DNA of 64,000 nucleotides from Candidatus Nitrosopumilus sp. SW (GCF_006740685.1 NZ_CP035425.1:1031687-1095686), one strand, 5' to 3'. Positions 48,719 through 58,163 are shown, numbered from the stretch's first letter. Notes: generated from the letters alone by a model not told the origin. Made by a program: numbers and translations.

Positions 48719-49000
48719 TCAACCTTTAACAATCTCTACTTGATTCTCAAGTACTTTGGTTGAGATTATTTTGTGTTCTTTGTCAATTATTGACTGAGTA
48801 AAATCTGCAAATTGTTCTACCTCTGATTCATTTTCAAGTAGAATGCTGTGAGCTGATTTGTCTTTTAGTGATATTACTAGTTCATTTTTTACAAGATTTA
48901 GAATTCCTGTGATGAATGTCTCATTGCCATCTTTGATGAAGATTAGACTGGCTAATTTCTGAGCCTCGTATTTGTCCTCACAAGTAATTGTTATTTTCAT
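48719..49000 (-). CDS. Hypothetical protein coupled to trpS
   Basis: 93 residues, soluble, alternating strands and helices (MKITITCEDKYEAQKLASLIF...). Similar in pattern to small Pcc1/CTAG-like folds, but the match is not convincing. Its ATG overlaps the trpS stop (ATGA), so it is translated after trpS. Confidence 0.65.
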   Translation of the reverse strand: MKITITCEDKYEAQKLASLIFIKDGNETFITGILNLVKNELVISLKDKSAHSILLENESEVEQFADFTQSIIDKEHKIISTKVLENQVEIVKG

Positions 49001-50109
49001 TTGTTCTCAAAAAGAAATTCATCTATTCTGTCTTTTGCTTTTTCACGATTCTCTTGATGTACTGCTAGGAATTCATTTATTTTTTCAATCAAGATTGCTT
49101 TTAGTTCTCCAGAAAGCATTTTTCCAGACTTGTAATCATCATAAATTGATTTTAGCTTGTTATCATCTGGCTCAAAAAATATTCTGAGATATTGATATGA
49201 TACATCAATGTCTGGATTTCCTCCAAGCTTTCTGTGCTCCTCTACACTTGTCTGTCCGCCTGAAAATGCATGTTTGTTGATCTTCTTTTTTACCACATTT
49301 GGTGCATCTGTTGTGTAGACAGTACCGTTTTCATTTGAAGCTGACATTTTTCCTCCAGGTCCTTCTAGTCCTGGAATCATAATGTTGTGAATCAGTGCTG
49401 GTTTTGGTTTTCCAATTTTTGGTGCAATGTCTCTTGTAAGTCTAAAGTGAGGATCCTGGTCAACTCCTAAAGGAATCAAGACTGGCTTGTCTTCAATGAA
49501 GCATGGGGCAGACTGCAATGACGTGTAAAAAATCATGCCGATGTTTGTGTCATTTGTAAATCCAAAAGTTGCTTTGGTGTTTGAGAAATTAATCTTCTTT
49601 GCAACCTGAGCTGCAATTGGATAAAGCGTTTGAATATTTTTTGTGTTAATGATGATTTTTGTTTTTTCTGGATTGAAACCTAATGCGATAAAGTCCAATG
49701 CGTTTTCGTATGCAAACTTTCCAGTCTCCTCTAATGTTAGATTGGGTTTTGAGAAAAACTTTTCGTCATCTGTGAGCTGAAAATACATGTTAACATCAAA
49801 TTTTTCTTGTAGCCACTTTGCAAAGACCCACGGAACCAAGTGGCCAATATGGGTATGCCCTGATGGACCTCGTCCCGTGTATAGGAAGAACTTGTTGCCT
49901 TTTTCATAGTCATCAAGAATTCTGCTCATCTCTCTATGTGAGAAGAAAATTCCTCTTCTTAGCATGAAATGATCTTCTCCGGTAATCTTTGTGATTCTTT
50001 GTAATAATTCTGGAGAAATCTTCTGAGTGCCAAACTGCTTGATTAGTTTATCATAATCGATATCCCCCTCGACATGCCAAGGAGTTACAATGAAATCGTC
50101 AGCTGACAT
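48997..50109 (-). CDS. trpS: Tryptophanyl-tRNA synthetase
   Basis: 370 residues, class I. YTGRGPSGHTHIGHLVPW contains the HIGH motif and GGKMSASNE the KMSKS counterpart (KMSAS), both characteristic of the archaeal/eukaryal TrpRS. Charges tRNA-Trp, whose gene is at 57999-58072 in this window. Divergent from pheS with 44 bp between starts. Confidence 0.96.
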   Translation of the reverse strand: MSADDFIVTPWHVEGDIDYDKLIKQFGTQKISPELLQRITKITGEDHFMLRRGIFFSHREMSRILDDYEKGNKFFLYTGRGPSGHTHIGHLVPWVFAKWLQEKFDVNMYFQLTDDEKFFSKPNLTLEETGKFAYENALDFIALGFNPEKTKIIINTKNIQTLYPIAAQVAKKINFSNTKATFGFTNDTNIGMIFYTSLQSAPCFIEDKPVLIPLGVDQDPHFRLTRDIAPKIGKPKPALIHNIMIPGLEGPGGKMSASNENGTVYTTDAPNVVKKKINKHAFSGGQTSVEEHRKLGGNPDIDVSYQYLRIFFEPDDNKLKSIYDDYKSGKMLSGELKAILIEKINEFLAVHQENREKAKDRIDEFLFENK

Positions 50110-50153
50110 TCAAATTGACTTAGGTTAAGGTTTAAAAAGTCTTTTTCGAAGTT

Positions 50154-51545
50154 TTGGTGTTGTCACAGGTTTTTCATGATATTGAAAAAAAAATTATTGC
50201 ATCTCTAAAAGATAATCCTAAACAGACTCCTGAAAATCTTGAAGAATCTACAAAACTTTCACCTGACCAAATTCGACGTGGAATAGAGTGGCTGAAATTA
50301 AAAGAACTGGCAAATGTTGATGAGTCTCAAACAAGCCTTGTTAGTTTAGGAAAAAATGGAAAAGAGTCTCTTGAAAAAGGATTGCCTGAAAGAAGATTAC
50401 TAGAATTACTAAAAACAAAATCAAAATTATCTGATTTACAAAAAGAACTGGGTCCTGTATTTGGACCTGCAATGGGACTAGCAAGAAAAAACAATTGGGT
50501 AGAGGCATCAGCAGACCAAATCACCCTAAAAAATCCTCCAGATGTTTTGCCTGGAGAAAAATCTCTAAAACAAATTGGAGAGCAAAAACTATCTGCTGAT
50601 AAACTAGACTCTGATGACTTGTCTGGACTTTTGAGACGTCCTGACTTTGTTGTAGAGGAAATCGTAAAGACAAAACAAATTTCGTTAACTGATTCTGCAA
50701 AATCAATCAATCTTGATGCATCTTCAGGAGGAATTGATGTAGAGGCCAAAGTACCTGAAGTCTTTGTTGCCAGAACTCATCCACTAAAAGACACCATTGA
50801 TGAGATTCGTGAAATTTTTGTCACTTTGGGTTTTTCAGAAATCTATGGAAACATGACCCAATCAAGCTTTTGGAACTTTGATGCACTGTTTACTCCGCAG
50901 GATCATCCTGCAAGAGAATTGCAAGACACCTTCTATCTTGATGGAATTTCTGCCAAAAAAATTGCAACTCCTGAACAGATCAAAAAAGTTTCTGAATCCC
51001 ACAAGAAGAACTGGAGATACCAGTGGGATATCAATGAGGCACGCAAGATGGTTTTGCGAACCCATACTACTTGTGTTACAATAAAACATCTTGCAGAAAC
51101 AAAGCCTGATGAGGCTCGGGTATTCTCACTAGGACGTGTTTTTAGAAATGAAAAAGTCAGCTACAAGCATCTTGTAGAATTTAATCAAATTGAGGGTGTA
51201 GTGGTAGGAAAAGATGCAAACTTGAGAAACTTGATGGGAATTCAACGAGAATTCTACAAACGAATTGGAATTACAAAAATAAAATTCTGGCCAACATTTT
51301 TCCCATATACTGAACCATCACTTCAAACTATGGTGTACAATGAAAGACTAGGAAAATGGGTTGAACTCTTTGGAATGGGAATCTTTAGACCCGAAGTAAC
51401 AAAACCTCTTGGTATAACAAAACCTGTTTTGGCATGGGGTGGAGGCATTGAAAGAATTGCAATGCTAAAGTATGGTCTTGATGATGTAAGAGAATTTTAC
51501 AATAACAATTTGAATTGGTTGAGGAGTGCAACAAAATGCCAGTAG
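50154..51545 (+). CDS. pheS: Phenylalanyl-tRNA synthetase alpha subunit
   Basis: 463 residues. N-terminal winged-helix regions typical of archaeal/eukaryal PheRS alpha, then the class II core: motif 2 in VFSLGRVFRNEKVSYKHLVEFNQIEG, motif 3 in GWGGGIERIAML-like AWGGGIERIAML. The start is TTG at 50154. Overlaps pheT by 10 nt. Confidence 0.96.
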   Translation: MVLSQVFHDIEKKIIASLKDNPKQTPENLEESTKLSPDQIRRGIEWLKLKELANVDESQTSLVSLGKNGKESLEKGLPERRLLELLKTKSKLSDLQKELGPVFGPAMGLARKNNWVEASADQITLKNPPDVLPGEKSLKQIGEQKLSADKLDSDDLSGLLRRPDFVVEEIVKTKQISLTDSAKSINLDASSGGIDVEAKVPEVFVARTHPLKDTIDEIREIFVTLGFSEIYGNMTQSSFWNFDALFTPQDHPARELQDTFYLDGISAKKIATPEQIKKVSESHKKNWRYQWDINEARKMVLRTHTTCVTIKHLAETKPDEARVFSLGRVFRNEKVSYKHLVEFNQIEGVVVGKDANLRNLMGIQREFYKRIGITKIKFWPTFFPYTEPSLQTMVYNERLGKWVELFGMGIFRPEVTKPLGITKPVLAWGGGIERIAMLKYGLDDVREFYNNNLNWLRSATKCQ

Positions 51546-53179
51546 TAGAATTATCTTATTCCAGTCTTCAAAAACTAATTGGCAAGGCCTCAAAAAAACA
51601 GATTGCAGACTCATTGCCTTTCTTAGGACTGGACATTGAATCTGAAGACAAGGATCTAGTCCGAATAGAGTACAGTCCAAACAGACCTGACTATTCCACT
51701 GACTTTGGTATTGCATTGGGAATGCAAGGGCTGTTAGGTTTGAAGACAGGAGCAATCAAACTCAAAATAAAAAAATCAAAACAATATTCCATTACTGTAA
51801 AACCTGATGTCTCTAAAGTAAGACCGTTTGTGACTGGAATTGTTGCAAAAAATGGGAAAATTGATGATAAAACCATCAAGCAACTCATGGCAATGCAAGA
51901 AGACCTGCATTTTGGTATCGGACGAAAGAGAAAGAAATCATCAATTGGAATTCATGATTTAGATAAAATCCAATTTCCTCTAGTGTACACTACATCAGAT
52001 AGAAAGCACAAATTCACACCGCTGAATTCTGAGAAGGAATTGTCTGTAGATGAAATCCTCAAAACAACTGAAGTTGGAAAAGACTATGGGGATTTGCTTG
52101 CAAATTTCTCCAAAGTGCCTTTGATACTAGATACAAATAACAAGACTGTGTCATTTCCTCCAATAATTAATGCAGCAGTAACCACAGTAACTACAAAAAC
52201 AAAAAATCTCTTTGTTGAGGTTACTGGAATAAACAAGGCAGATGCAGAAGATATGTTATCTGTTGTTGCAACAATTCTGCAAAGTGCAGGATTCTCTTTG
52301 GAATCAGTTCAGATCTCTGGTGCAAAGAACACCTCTCCAAAACTTGCTGAAAGAAAAATGACTGTCAGTCCACTGTTGATTAATCAGACACTTGGATTAG
52401 ATCTTAATACATCAAAGATTGTCTCATCACTAAAAAAATCAAGACTGGATGCAACTGTAAAAGGCAAAAACATTGTTTGTGTTATTCCTGCATATCGTTT
52501 TGATATTTTTGGCCCAATGGATTTGGTCGAAGAAGTTGCTTTAGGCTATGGTATACAGAATCTCGAGCCTACAATAACACCTTCTCAGACACTTGGCCAA
52601 ACAAATCCAATTTCGCTAGAACTAAAATCACTCAGTCAAACTATGATTGGACTAGGATATCTTGAAGCATTGAATTCTAGTCTAACAAGCAAAAGAGTTC
52701 TTTATGAAATGGCAAACCGTGAACCAAAGACAATCATCTCTGTTCGTGATTCAAAAAGTCAAGAGCACACAATTTTGCGTGATTCAATTTTACCTGGATT
52801 GCTAGAAAATCTATCAAAGAACATTCATGAATCATATCCTCAAAAATTATTTGAAACTGGAACTGTCTTTTCTTCAGAGAATCCAATCTCTGAAACAATT
52901 AATCTATCTGTTGTTAGTGCACACCAGGATGCAAACTTTACTGAAATCAAATCTGTTTTGCAATCCATGCTAAAGACAGGATTTGGTTTAGAAATTACAA
53001 CAAAAACTACAGAGCATCCGACATTTGAGAAAGGTCACTGTGCATCTGTGATAATTGACAACAAAACAGTTGGCGTCATTGGAGAAATCAATTCCAAAAT
53101 CATTGAAAATTATAAAATCCGCGTACCTGTAGTCGGGTTTGAAATTTCCTTATCTAAGTCTATTCTCAAATCTCTTTAG
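51536..53179 (+). CDS. pheT: Phenylalanyl-tRNA synthetase beta subunit
   Basis: About 547 residues from ATG 51536 (MPVVELSYSSLQKLIG), with GAGGAG at 51520-51525 upstream. B1/B3/B4 domain (YSPNRPDYSTDFGIALGMQGLL), B5 and the catalytic-like core (YLEALNSSLTSKRVL...ILRDSILPGLLENLSKN) are present; the length fits archaeal PheT. Forms the (alpha-beta)2 enzyme with PheS. The 3' end overlaps an opposite-strand gene by 30 bp. Confidence 0.96.
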   Translation: MPVVELSYSSLQKLIGKASKKQIADSLPFLGLDIESEDKDLVRIEYSPNRPDYSTDFGIALGMQGLLGLKTGAIKLKIKKSKQYSITVKPDVSKVRPFVTGIVAKNGKIDDKTIKQLMAMQEDLHFGIGRKRKKSSIGIHDLDKIQFPLVYTTSDRKHKFTPLNSEKELSVDEILKTTEVGKDYGDLLANFSKVPLILDTNNKTVSFPPIINAAVTTVTTKTKNLFVEVTGINKADAEDMLSVVATILQSAGFSLESVQISGAKNTSPKLAERKMTVSPLLINQTLGLDLNTSKIVSSLKKSRLDATVKGKNIVCVIPAYRFDIFGPMDLVEEVALGYGIQNLEPTITPSQTLGQTNPISLELKSLSQTMIGLGYLEALNSSLTSKRVLYEMANREPKTIISVRDSKSQEHTILRDSILPGLLENLSKNIHESYPQKLFETGTVFSSENPISETINLSVVSAHQDANFTEIKSVLQSMLKTGFGLEITTKTTEHPTFEKGHCASVIIDNKTVGVIGEINSKIIENYKIRVPVVGFEISLSKSILKSL

Positions 53180-53413
53180 AAAAGATACTGCCAGCATTCC
53201 TATTCCTGTGACAAAAAATCCTATCCCTACAGCCAATTCAATTTTCATTCTTTGATGAATATTCTTTTTTTCTTCATCAAGCATGTAATACGACTCTGAA
53301 TCCAAATTTTCTAAAAACTGAATCTGCGGATAATCAAAAATTATGATTAGTATACCTAAAATCAAAACTATCATCCCAATGAAAAACAGTGTTAGGTTTT
53401 TGATTTCCATCAA
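53150..53413 (-). CDS. Small two-helix membrane protein
   Basis: 87 residues: helix LTLFFIGMIVLILGILIII, an outer or inner acidic loop (ENLDSESYYMLDEEKKNIHQRMK), helix LAVGIGFFVTGIGMLAVSFL and a basic end. Helical hairpin topology. No family recognised. The possible RNA at 53427-53608 lies directly upstream of its start. Confidence 0.65.
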   Translation of the reverse strand: MMEIKNLTLFFIGMIVLILGILIIIFDYPQIQFLENLDSESYYMLDEEKKNIHQRMKIELAVGIGFFVTGIGMLAVSFLKRFENRLR

Positions 53414-53426
53414 TGGTTTTTAGTAG

Positions 53427-53608
53427 GATGGGTTCTATTAGTAATCGCCCAAGAGCAGGCACGCAGACGGATTAGGATGATGTCGATCGTAATGATACCA
53501 ATGATTTCTAATTCACCCAGGCGTGCTACATTATGGGCAACCCCGGTTTCAGAACCCAAGGAGGTTTTGGCTAAAATACCAATGAGATTGTGCGAGTCAG
53601 AACCGGGG
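53427..53608. ncRNA. Candidate structured RNA with nested helices and a pseudoknot
   Basis: On paper four helices nest: GGGTTCT (53430-53436) with AGAACCC (53551-53557); GCCCA (53447-53451) with TGGGC (53534-53538); GCACGC (53459-53464) with GCGTGC (53521-53526); GGATTAG (53469-53475) with CTAATTC (53508-53514, one G-U). CCCCGGTT (53541-53548) with AACCGGGG (53601-53608) crosses the first, a pseudoknot. G+C is above the surroundings. Strand undecided: plus would precede the EVE gene, minus the small membrane gene. RNase P and SRP RNA signature sequences were not found. Open frames of about 67 codons on both strands are a caveat. Confidence 0.45.
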
Positions 53609-53658
53609 AACAATTTTCATAAACCATAAAACATCCCTTGATGCTACAAAATTTGAAA

Positions 53659-54078
53659 ATGGTAAATTACTGGTTGGCAAAACAAGAACCTAGCGGACCT
53701 AGAGGTTACAATTTTGAACAACTAAAAAAAGACAAAACTACAGTTTGGGACGGAGTCCATAACAATCTTGCATTAAAACACATGAGGGAAATGAAACCTG
53801 GTGATCTTGTATTTTTTTACCATACTGGTGATGAGAGACAAGCAGTTGGAATAATGCAAGTTACATCAAAACCATATTCCAATCCAAAAGAAGATGTTGA
53901 GCGATTTATCGTAGTTGATGTAAAATACAAAAAAGCACTAAAGCGTCCTGTAACACTTGATGAGATGAAGAAAAATAAAAAGTTCAAAGACTGGGAGCTT
54001 ATTCGAATCTCAAGATTGTCTGTAATGCCTGTTCCAAAACCAATTTGGGATGAGATTTTAAAGATTTCTCAAAACTGA
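53659..54078 (+). CDS. EVE-domain protein
   Basis: About 139 residues from ATG 53659 (MVNYWLAKQEPSGPRGY); in-frame starts at 53638 and 53641 would add up to seven residues. The pattern YWLAKQEP...VWDGVHNNLALKHMREMKPGDLVFFYHTGDERQAVGIMQV is the EVE (thymocyte nuclear protein 1-like) fold of the PUA/YTH group. EVE domains bind modified bases in DNA or RNA. The gene stands alone. Confidence 0.88.
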   Translation: MVNYWLAKQEPSGPRGYNFEQLKKDKTTVWDGVHNNLALKHMREMKPGDLVFFYHTGDERQAVGIMQVTSKPYSNPKEDVERFIVVDVKYKKALKRPVTLDEMKKNKKFKDWELIRISRLSVMPVPKPIWDEILKISQN

Positions 54079-54121
54079 ATGTAATCGGTTTATTGATATA
54101 GTCGATTTTTGTAATTATTTC

Positions 54122-54361
54122 ATGGCAACAGCTTATGTGTTAATCAACTGTGAACTAGGTTCAGAAGAGGCAATTATCAGCCAACTAAAGGGCCTAGAAG
54201 GTGTCAAAGAAGTTCACGGAACTTTCGGTGCATATGATATTTTGGCCAAGATCGAATCTGATACTGTTGAAAAACTTAGAGAAACAATTACTTGGAAGAT
54301 CAGAAAAATTGAAAAGATTCGTTCAACACTAACCCTAATGGGTATCGAAGGCCAGACATAA
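54122..54361 (+). CDS. Stand-alone Lrp/AsnC RAM-domain protein (copy 2)
   Basis: 79 residues, paralog of the protein at 21478: nearly the same length and about four in five residues identical (ATAYVLINCELGSEE, VHGTFGAYDILAK, ETITWKIRKI, RSTLTLMGIEGQ shared). No DNA-binding domain. The differences cluster in residues 16-30 and 45-53, near the likely ligand or dimer surface. Confidence 0.87.
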   Translation: MATAYVLINCELGSEEAIISQLKGLEGVKEVHGTFGAYDILAKIESDTVEKLRETITWKIRKIEKIRSTLTLMGIEGQT

Positions 54362-54379
54362 ACACCCTTTTTTCTTATT

Positions 54380-54946
54380 ATGATTCTGCATTTCATTTTT
54401 GTAGTCAAAGAAGAGGAACGCGAAGAGCGTCAGTTTGAATATGAATATGTCAAGAAGATGGCTCAATTCTTCAAAGTTTGGATTAAAGAAAAGTTTGGCA
54501 AAGACTATGAGATTCAATGCGATGAGATGATTACAAAGCCTACTAGTATTCTGCAAAGACTTGACACACATACTCTATTGCGTGATCATGAACAAAGAGG
54601 AAAAGACATCTATCATTTCTATCTGACTCACTTTAGACCAATGTGGACTGATTGTACATGTGAAGGATATCATGCAGAAAACTTTGGAATGGTGTATTGG
54701 TTACGACCAAAGGAACCAAACGATGAACTATACTTGGCAGAAAAAAACTGTACAACTGTTTCTCATGAAATACTTCATGAACAGTTACGACAAATGGGAC
54801 GAAAAAAACATGCAAGAGAAGTTCATGACATTTGGACAAAACATATCTTTGAACAATTAGAGTTTGAACAGTATGATAATGACTTCAAAAAAACTGATGG
54901 AAAACCAACTTTTCTAGCTATGGATACTAGAGAACTAAATTTGTAA
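54380..54946 (+). CDS. Putative zinc metalloprotease-like protein (HEILH)
   Basis: 188 residues. SHEILHEQLR (128-137) contains HExxH, the zincin zinc-binding and catalytic motif; further His residues follow in the next helices (KKHAREVHDIW). Three cysteines cluster at CTCEGYH and KNC. No signal peptide. The N-terminal third is charged and helical. Family not recognised, so peptidase activity is an inference from the motif. Confidence 0.6.
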   Translation: MILHFIFVVKEEEREERQFEYEYVKKMAQFFKVWIKEKFGKDYEIQCDEMITKPTSILQRLDTHTLLRDHEQRGKDIYHFYLTHFRPMWTDCTCEGYHAENFGMVYWLRPKEPNDELYLAEKNCTTVSHEILHEQLRQMGRKKHAREVHDIWTKHIFEQLEFEQYDNDFKKTDGKPTFLAMDTRELNL

Positions 54947-54948
54947 AA

Positions 54949-55581
54949 TTAACACTTTGTTACAGAATAAATATTATTTTCAAAGTTTGCTGTCTTGAAA
55001 TCTAATTTGGTTTCAGGATCATCTTTTCTTGATTTGCTTAATTCTTCTAATTCAACTAGTGCATCTCCTTTGAATCCTACTGATGAACCATAAATTGCAT
55101 CAGTTAACATAGTTCCATGATCACCGTTCTTGATGTCATCTACAATCTCATAGAACTTGGCTGCATCTTTTTTATTGACTGGATGTCCAGTTGCCTTGTT
55201 TTGTGCAACTGCAATGTACATTCCGTTATTTTTTACTGCTACAGGAATCTTGTGATTCTTGCCGCTTTTACCCGGAATTGTTTCATTAACTAGAACCTCA
55301 CATTTGTGGTACATGCTTGAGACATAAGCATAGAATCTGTATTGAGCATATTTTCCTGCCTTGTCTTCTTCGCAACCAACAAAGACTTTGTGCAATAATT
55401 CTAAAGCATCATCATTCATACTTTGTAATCTGTCATCGATTCTTCCTCTTTCAAGAAGCTCTGATTTGCATTCTTTTGCAACTAGAACTAAAATGAAATC
55501 AGGTAAATTGTAATTTTTCAGAGCTGCAACAAATGCACCTGCTTGAGACATGCCAAACTTTGGAAAACCCTTATTGACCAT
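54949..55581 (-). CDS. Hypothetical protein
   Basis: 210 residues, soluble. Starts MVNKGFPKFGMSQAGAFVAALKNYNLPDFILVLVAKECKSELLERGRIDDRLQ. Helical first half with four cysteines overall (AKECK, VGCEE, HKCEV, VTKC), mixed second half. No motif recognised. Convergent with the HEILH gene (2 bp between stops). Confidence 0.65.
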   Translation of the reverse strand: MVNKGFPKFGMSQAGAFVAALKNYNLPDFILVLVAKECKSELLERGRIDDRLQSMNDDALELLHKVFVGCEEDKAGKYAQYRFYAYVSSMYHKCEVLVNETIPGKSGKNHKIPVAVKNNGMYIAVAQNKATGHPVNKKDAAKFYEIVDDIKNGDHGTMLTDAIYGSSVGFKGDALVELEELSKSRKDDPETKLDFKTANFENNIYSVTKC

Positions 55582-55712
55582 TTTTACACCTCAAAAATCC
55601 GCAACTCCCTAACAATGTAATAGAAACCTGCTTTTGGCTTATAATTGTTAAGAATTTACATGCCTGCGGCTTTATTTTTGCAATTTTTTTAATTGTAAAT
55701 AATAAATTCGGG

Positions 55713-57995
55713 ATGAATTTTTTACATTATGTGAATATTGATTCTACTCCAGAACTTGTTTCAGGAGTTTATGCTAAACTAAAAGAAAATATCGCAAAAT
55801 TTCGAAATGTTACGGGACGACCGCTAACACTTACTGAAAAAATTCTATCTGGACATTTTAATGAAATTGATGACACAAACTATGCTGGCGGAAAAGATTA
55901 CGTTTTTCTAAAACCTGACAGAGTCGCACTACAAGACGTAACAGGACAAATGGTAATGCTGCAATTCATGCAAGCAGGACTCAAACAAACAGCTTTGCCA
56001 ACAACTGTCCACTGTGATCATCTGATTCGAGCTGAAGTTCAAGGTGACATTGACATGAAAGTTTCTTTAGATGAGAACAGCGAAGTCTTCAAATTTTTGC
56101 AATCAGCTGCTGCAAAATATGGCTGTGGTTTCTGGAAACCAGGTGCCGGTATTATCCACCAAGTAGTTCTTGAGAACTATGCATTTCCTGGCGGACTGAT
56201 GATTGGAACTGATTCTCACACACCAAATGCAGGTGGCCTTGGAATGATTGCAATAGGTGTTGGTGGCCTTGATGCAGCAGAAACTATGGCTGGAATGCCT
56301 TGGGAATTACTATATCCAAAAAGAATTGGTGTAAAACTAACTGGTGAATTAAACGGCTGGACTGCACCTAAAGATATCATTCTAAAAGTTGCCGAAGAAC
56401 TGACAGTTTCAGGTGGAACTAATTCTATTGTTGAATACTTTGGTCCTGGAACAAAATCAATTAGCTGTACTGGTAAAGCAACAATTACCAACATGGGTGC
56501 AGAAATTGGTGCAACATGTTCTGTATTTCCATATGATGAGAGAATGGAGACTTATCTCAAATATACAAACAGAGGCGACATTGCAGAACTTGCAAACCAA
56601 AACAAAGATTCTCTTGTAGCTGATCCTGAAGTAGAAGCAAACCCTGAAAAATTCTTTGATAGAGTAATTGAAATTAATCTTTCAACATTAGAGCCACACA
56701 TTGTTGGACCACACACTCCTGACTTGGCACGCTCCATTTCAAAACTATCTGATGATGTAAAATCAAATGACTATGTTGATCCAATCTCTGTTGCACTAAT
56801 TGGAAGTTGTACAAACTCATCTTATGAAGACATGTCAAGAGCTGCCAGTCTAGCTGAGCAAGCAAAAGCAAAGGGCATCAAAGCAAAGATTCCATTATTG
56901 GTTACTCCTGGTTCTGAGCAAATCCGAGGAACAATAGAACGTGATGGACAGATGGATTCACTAAAAGACATTGGTGCAACTGTTCTAGCAAATGCATGTG
57001 GTCCTTGCATTGGTCAATGGAACAGACCTGAACTAGACAATGATGAAGAAAATACTATTGTTACAACATTTAACAGAAATTTCCCTGGAAGAAATGACGG
57101 TCATAGAAGTACACTGAATTTCATTGGCAGTCCTGAAATGATTATTGCACTTTCTTTGGGTGGAAGACTTTCCTTTAACCCACTAGTTGATGAGTTGACT
57201 GCAGCTGATGGAACAAAGTTCAAGCTAGAACCTCCAAAGCCAGCTCCAGAAGTTCCTAAAGAGGGATTCATGAGACCTGAAGGAATCTTTGTTGCGCCAC
57301 CAGAAAACTCTGATGATGTTGAAGTAATTATTGATCCTAACAGTAAACGACTGCAAAAACTAGAGCCATTTACAAAATGGGATGGAAATGACTTTGAAGA
57401 ACTTCCAATCATGGTAAAGGCCAAAGGAAAGTGTACTACTGATCATATCTCTCCAGCAGGAGCATGGCTATCCCTTAGAGGTCACTTGGATAATCTCAGT
57501 GACAACATGCTGCTTGGTGCAGTTAATGCATTTAATGACGAAGTAGGAAAAGGCAAGAACGTTCTAAACAATCAACTAGAATCATTTTCAAAAATCGCAA
57601 GACAGTACAAAGAAAAACAGATGAGATGGGTAATCATTGGCGACAACAATTACGGAGAAGGAAGCAGCAGAGAACACGCTGCAATGACTCCAAGATACTT
57701 GGGATGTGCTGCAGTAATTACAAAGAGTCTTGCAAGAATTCATGAAACTAATCTAAAGAAACAAGGCCTGTTAGCATTGACATTTAGCAATCCTGATGAT
57801 TATGAAAAAATTCTAGAAGATGACAAGATTAGTCTAGTTGATTTGAATAACTTGTCACCTGGAAAACAAGTCAAATGTATCATCACTCACAGTGATGGAA
57901 ACAAAGAAGAAATCATGCTTAATCACTCTTACAATCAAGCTCAGATAGAGTGGTTCAAAGCTGGTTCTGCTCTTAATGTTCTAAGAAATAGATAA
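55713..57995 (+). CDS. acn: Aconitate hydratase
   Basis: 760 residues. Cluster cysteines sit in IGSCTNSSYEDM and NACGPCIGQWNR; DSHTPNAGGLGMIAIGVGG and the swivel-domain signature GDNNYGEGSSREHAAMTPR are complete. This mitochondrial-type aconitase interconverts citrate and isocitrate through a [4Fe-4S] cluster in central carbon metabolism. TTGTAAATAATAAATT about 20-30 nt before the ATG is a promoter candidate. Confidence 0.95.
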   Translation: MNFLHYVNIDSTPELVSGVYAKLKENIAKFRNVTGRPLTLTEKILSGHFNEIDDTNYAGGKDYVFLKPDRVALQDVTGQMVMLQFMQAGLKQTALPTTVHCDHLIRAEVQGDIDMKVSLDENSEVFKFLQSAAAKYGCGFWKPGAGIIHQVVLENYAFPGGLMIGTDSHTPNAGGLGMIAIGVGGLDAAETMAGMPWELLYPKRIGVKLTGELNGWTAPKDIILKVAEELTVSGGTNSIVEYFGPGTKSISCTGKATITNMGAEIGATCSVFPYDERMETYLKYTNRGDIAELANQNKDSLVADPEVEANPEKFFDRVIEINLSTLEPHIVGPHTPDLARSISKLSDDVKSNDYVDPISVALIGSCTNSSYEDMSRAASLAEQAKAKGIKAKIPLLVTPGSEQIRGTIERDGQMDSLKDIGATVLANACGPCIGQWNRPELDNDEENTIVTTFNRNFPGRNDGHRSTLNFIGSPEMIIALSLGGRLSFNPLVDELTAADGTKFKLEPPKPAPEVPKEGFMRPEGIFVAPPENSDDVEVIIDPNSKRLQKLEPFTKWDGNDFEELPIMVKAKGKCTTDHISPAGAWLSLRGHLDNLSDNMLLGAVNAFNDEVGKGKNVLNNQLESFSKIARQYKEKQMRWVIIGDNNYGEGSSREHAAMTPRYLGCAAVITKSLARIHETNLKKQGLLALTFSNPDDYEKILEDDKISLVDLNNLSPGKQVKCIITHSDGNKEEIMLNHSYNQAQIEWFKAGSALNVLRNR

Positions 57996-57998
57996 TGG

Positions 57999-58072
57999 TG
58001 GGCCCAGACGGATTTGAACCGACGACCGATGGTTTTGGAGACCATCGTCCTACCAGGCTAGACTACAGACCC
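57999..58072 (-). tRNA. tRNA-Trp(CCA)
   Basis: Minus strand: acceptor GGGTCTG/TGGGCCC (with G-U pairs), discriminator A; D stem GTC/GAC; anticodon stem ATGGT/ACCAT with loop CTCCAAA, anticodon CCA; T arm GTCGG-TTCAAAT-CCGTC with one T-T mismatch. 74 nt. No intron, unlike many euryarchaeal tRNA-Trp genes. Confidence 0.9.
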
Positions 58073-58163
58073 ACAAGAATCGACATATTCATCTAGAATT
58101 TTAACTTATTTTTAACCAAGATTTATTTGCAATACTCATCAATTTGTAACAGTCGAGCAAATT

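Noticed and set aside
53427-53608. RNase P RNA or SRP RNA
   Set aside because: The conserved RNase P core (GAGGAAAGTC-like, ACAGAA-TGGCTTA) and the SRP helix 8 GGAAG/AGCAG pair are not found on either strand.
53410-53613. 67-codon protein on the minus strand (and a similar frame on the plus strand)
   Set aside because: Both strands are open at once, typical of G+C-richer structured DNA; no start signals. Kept only as a caveat to the RNA call.
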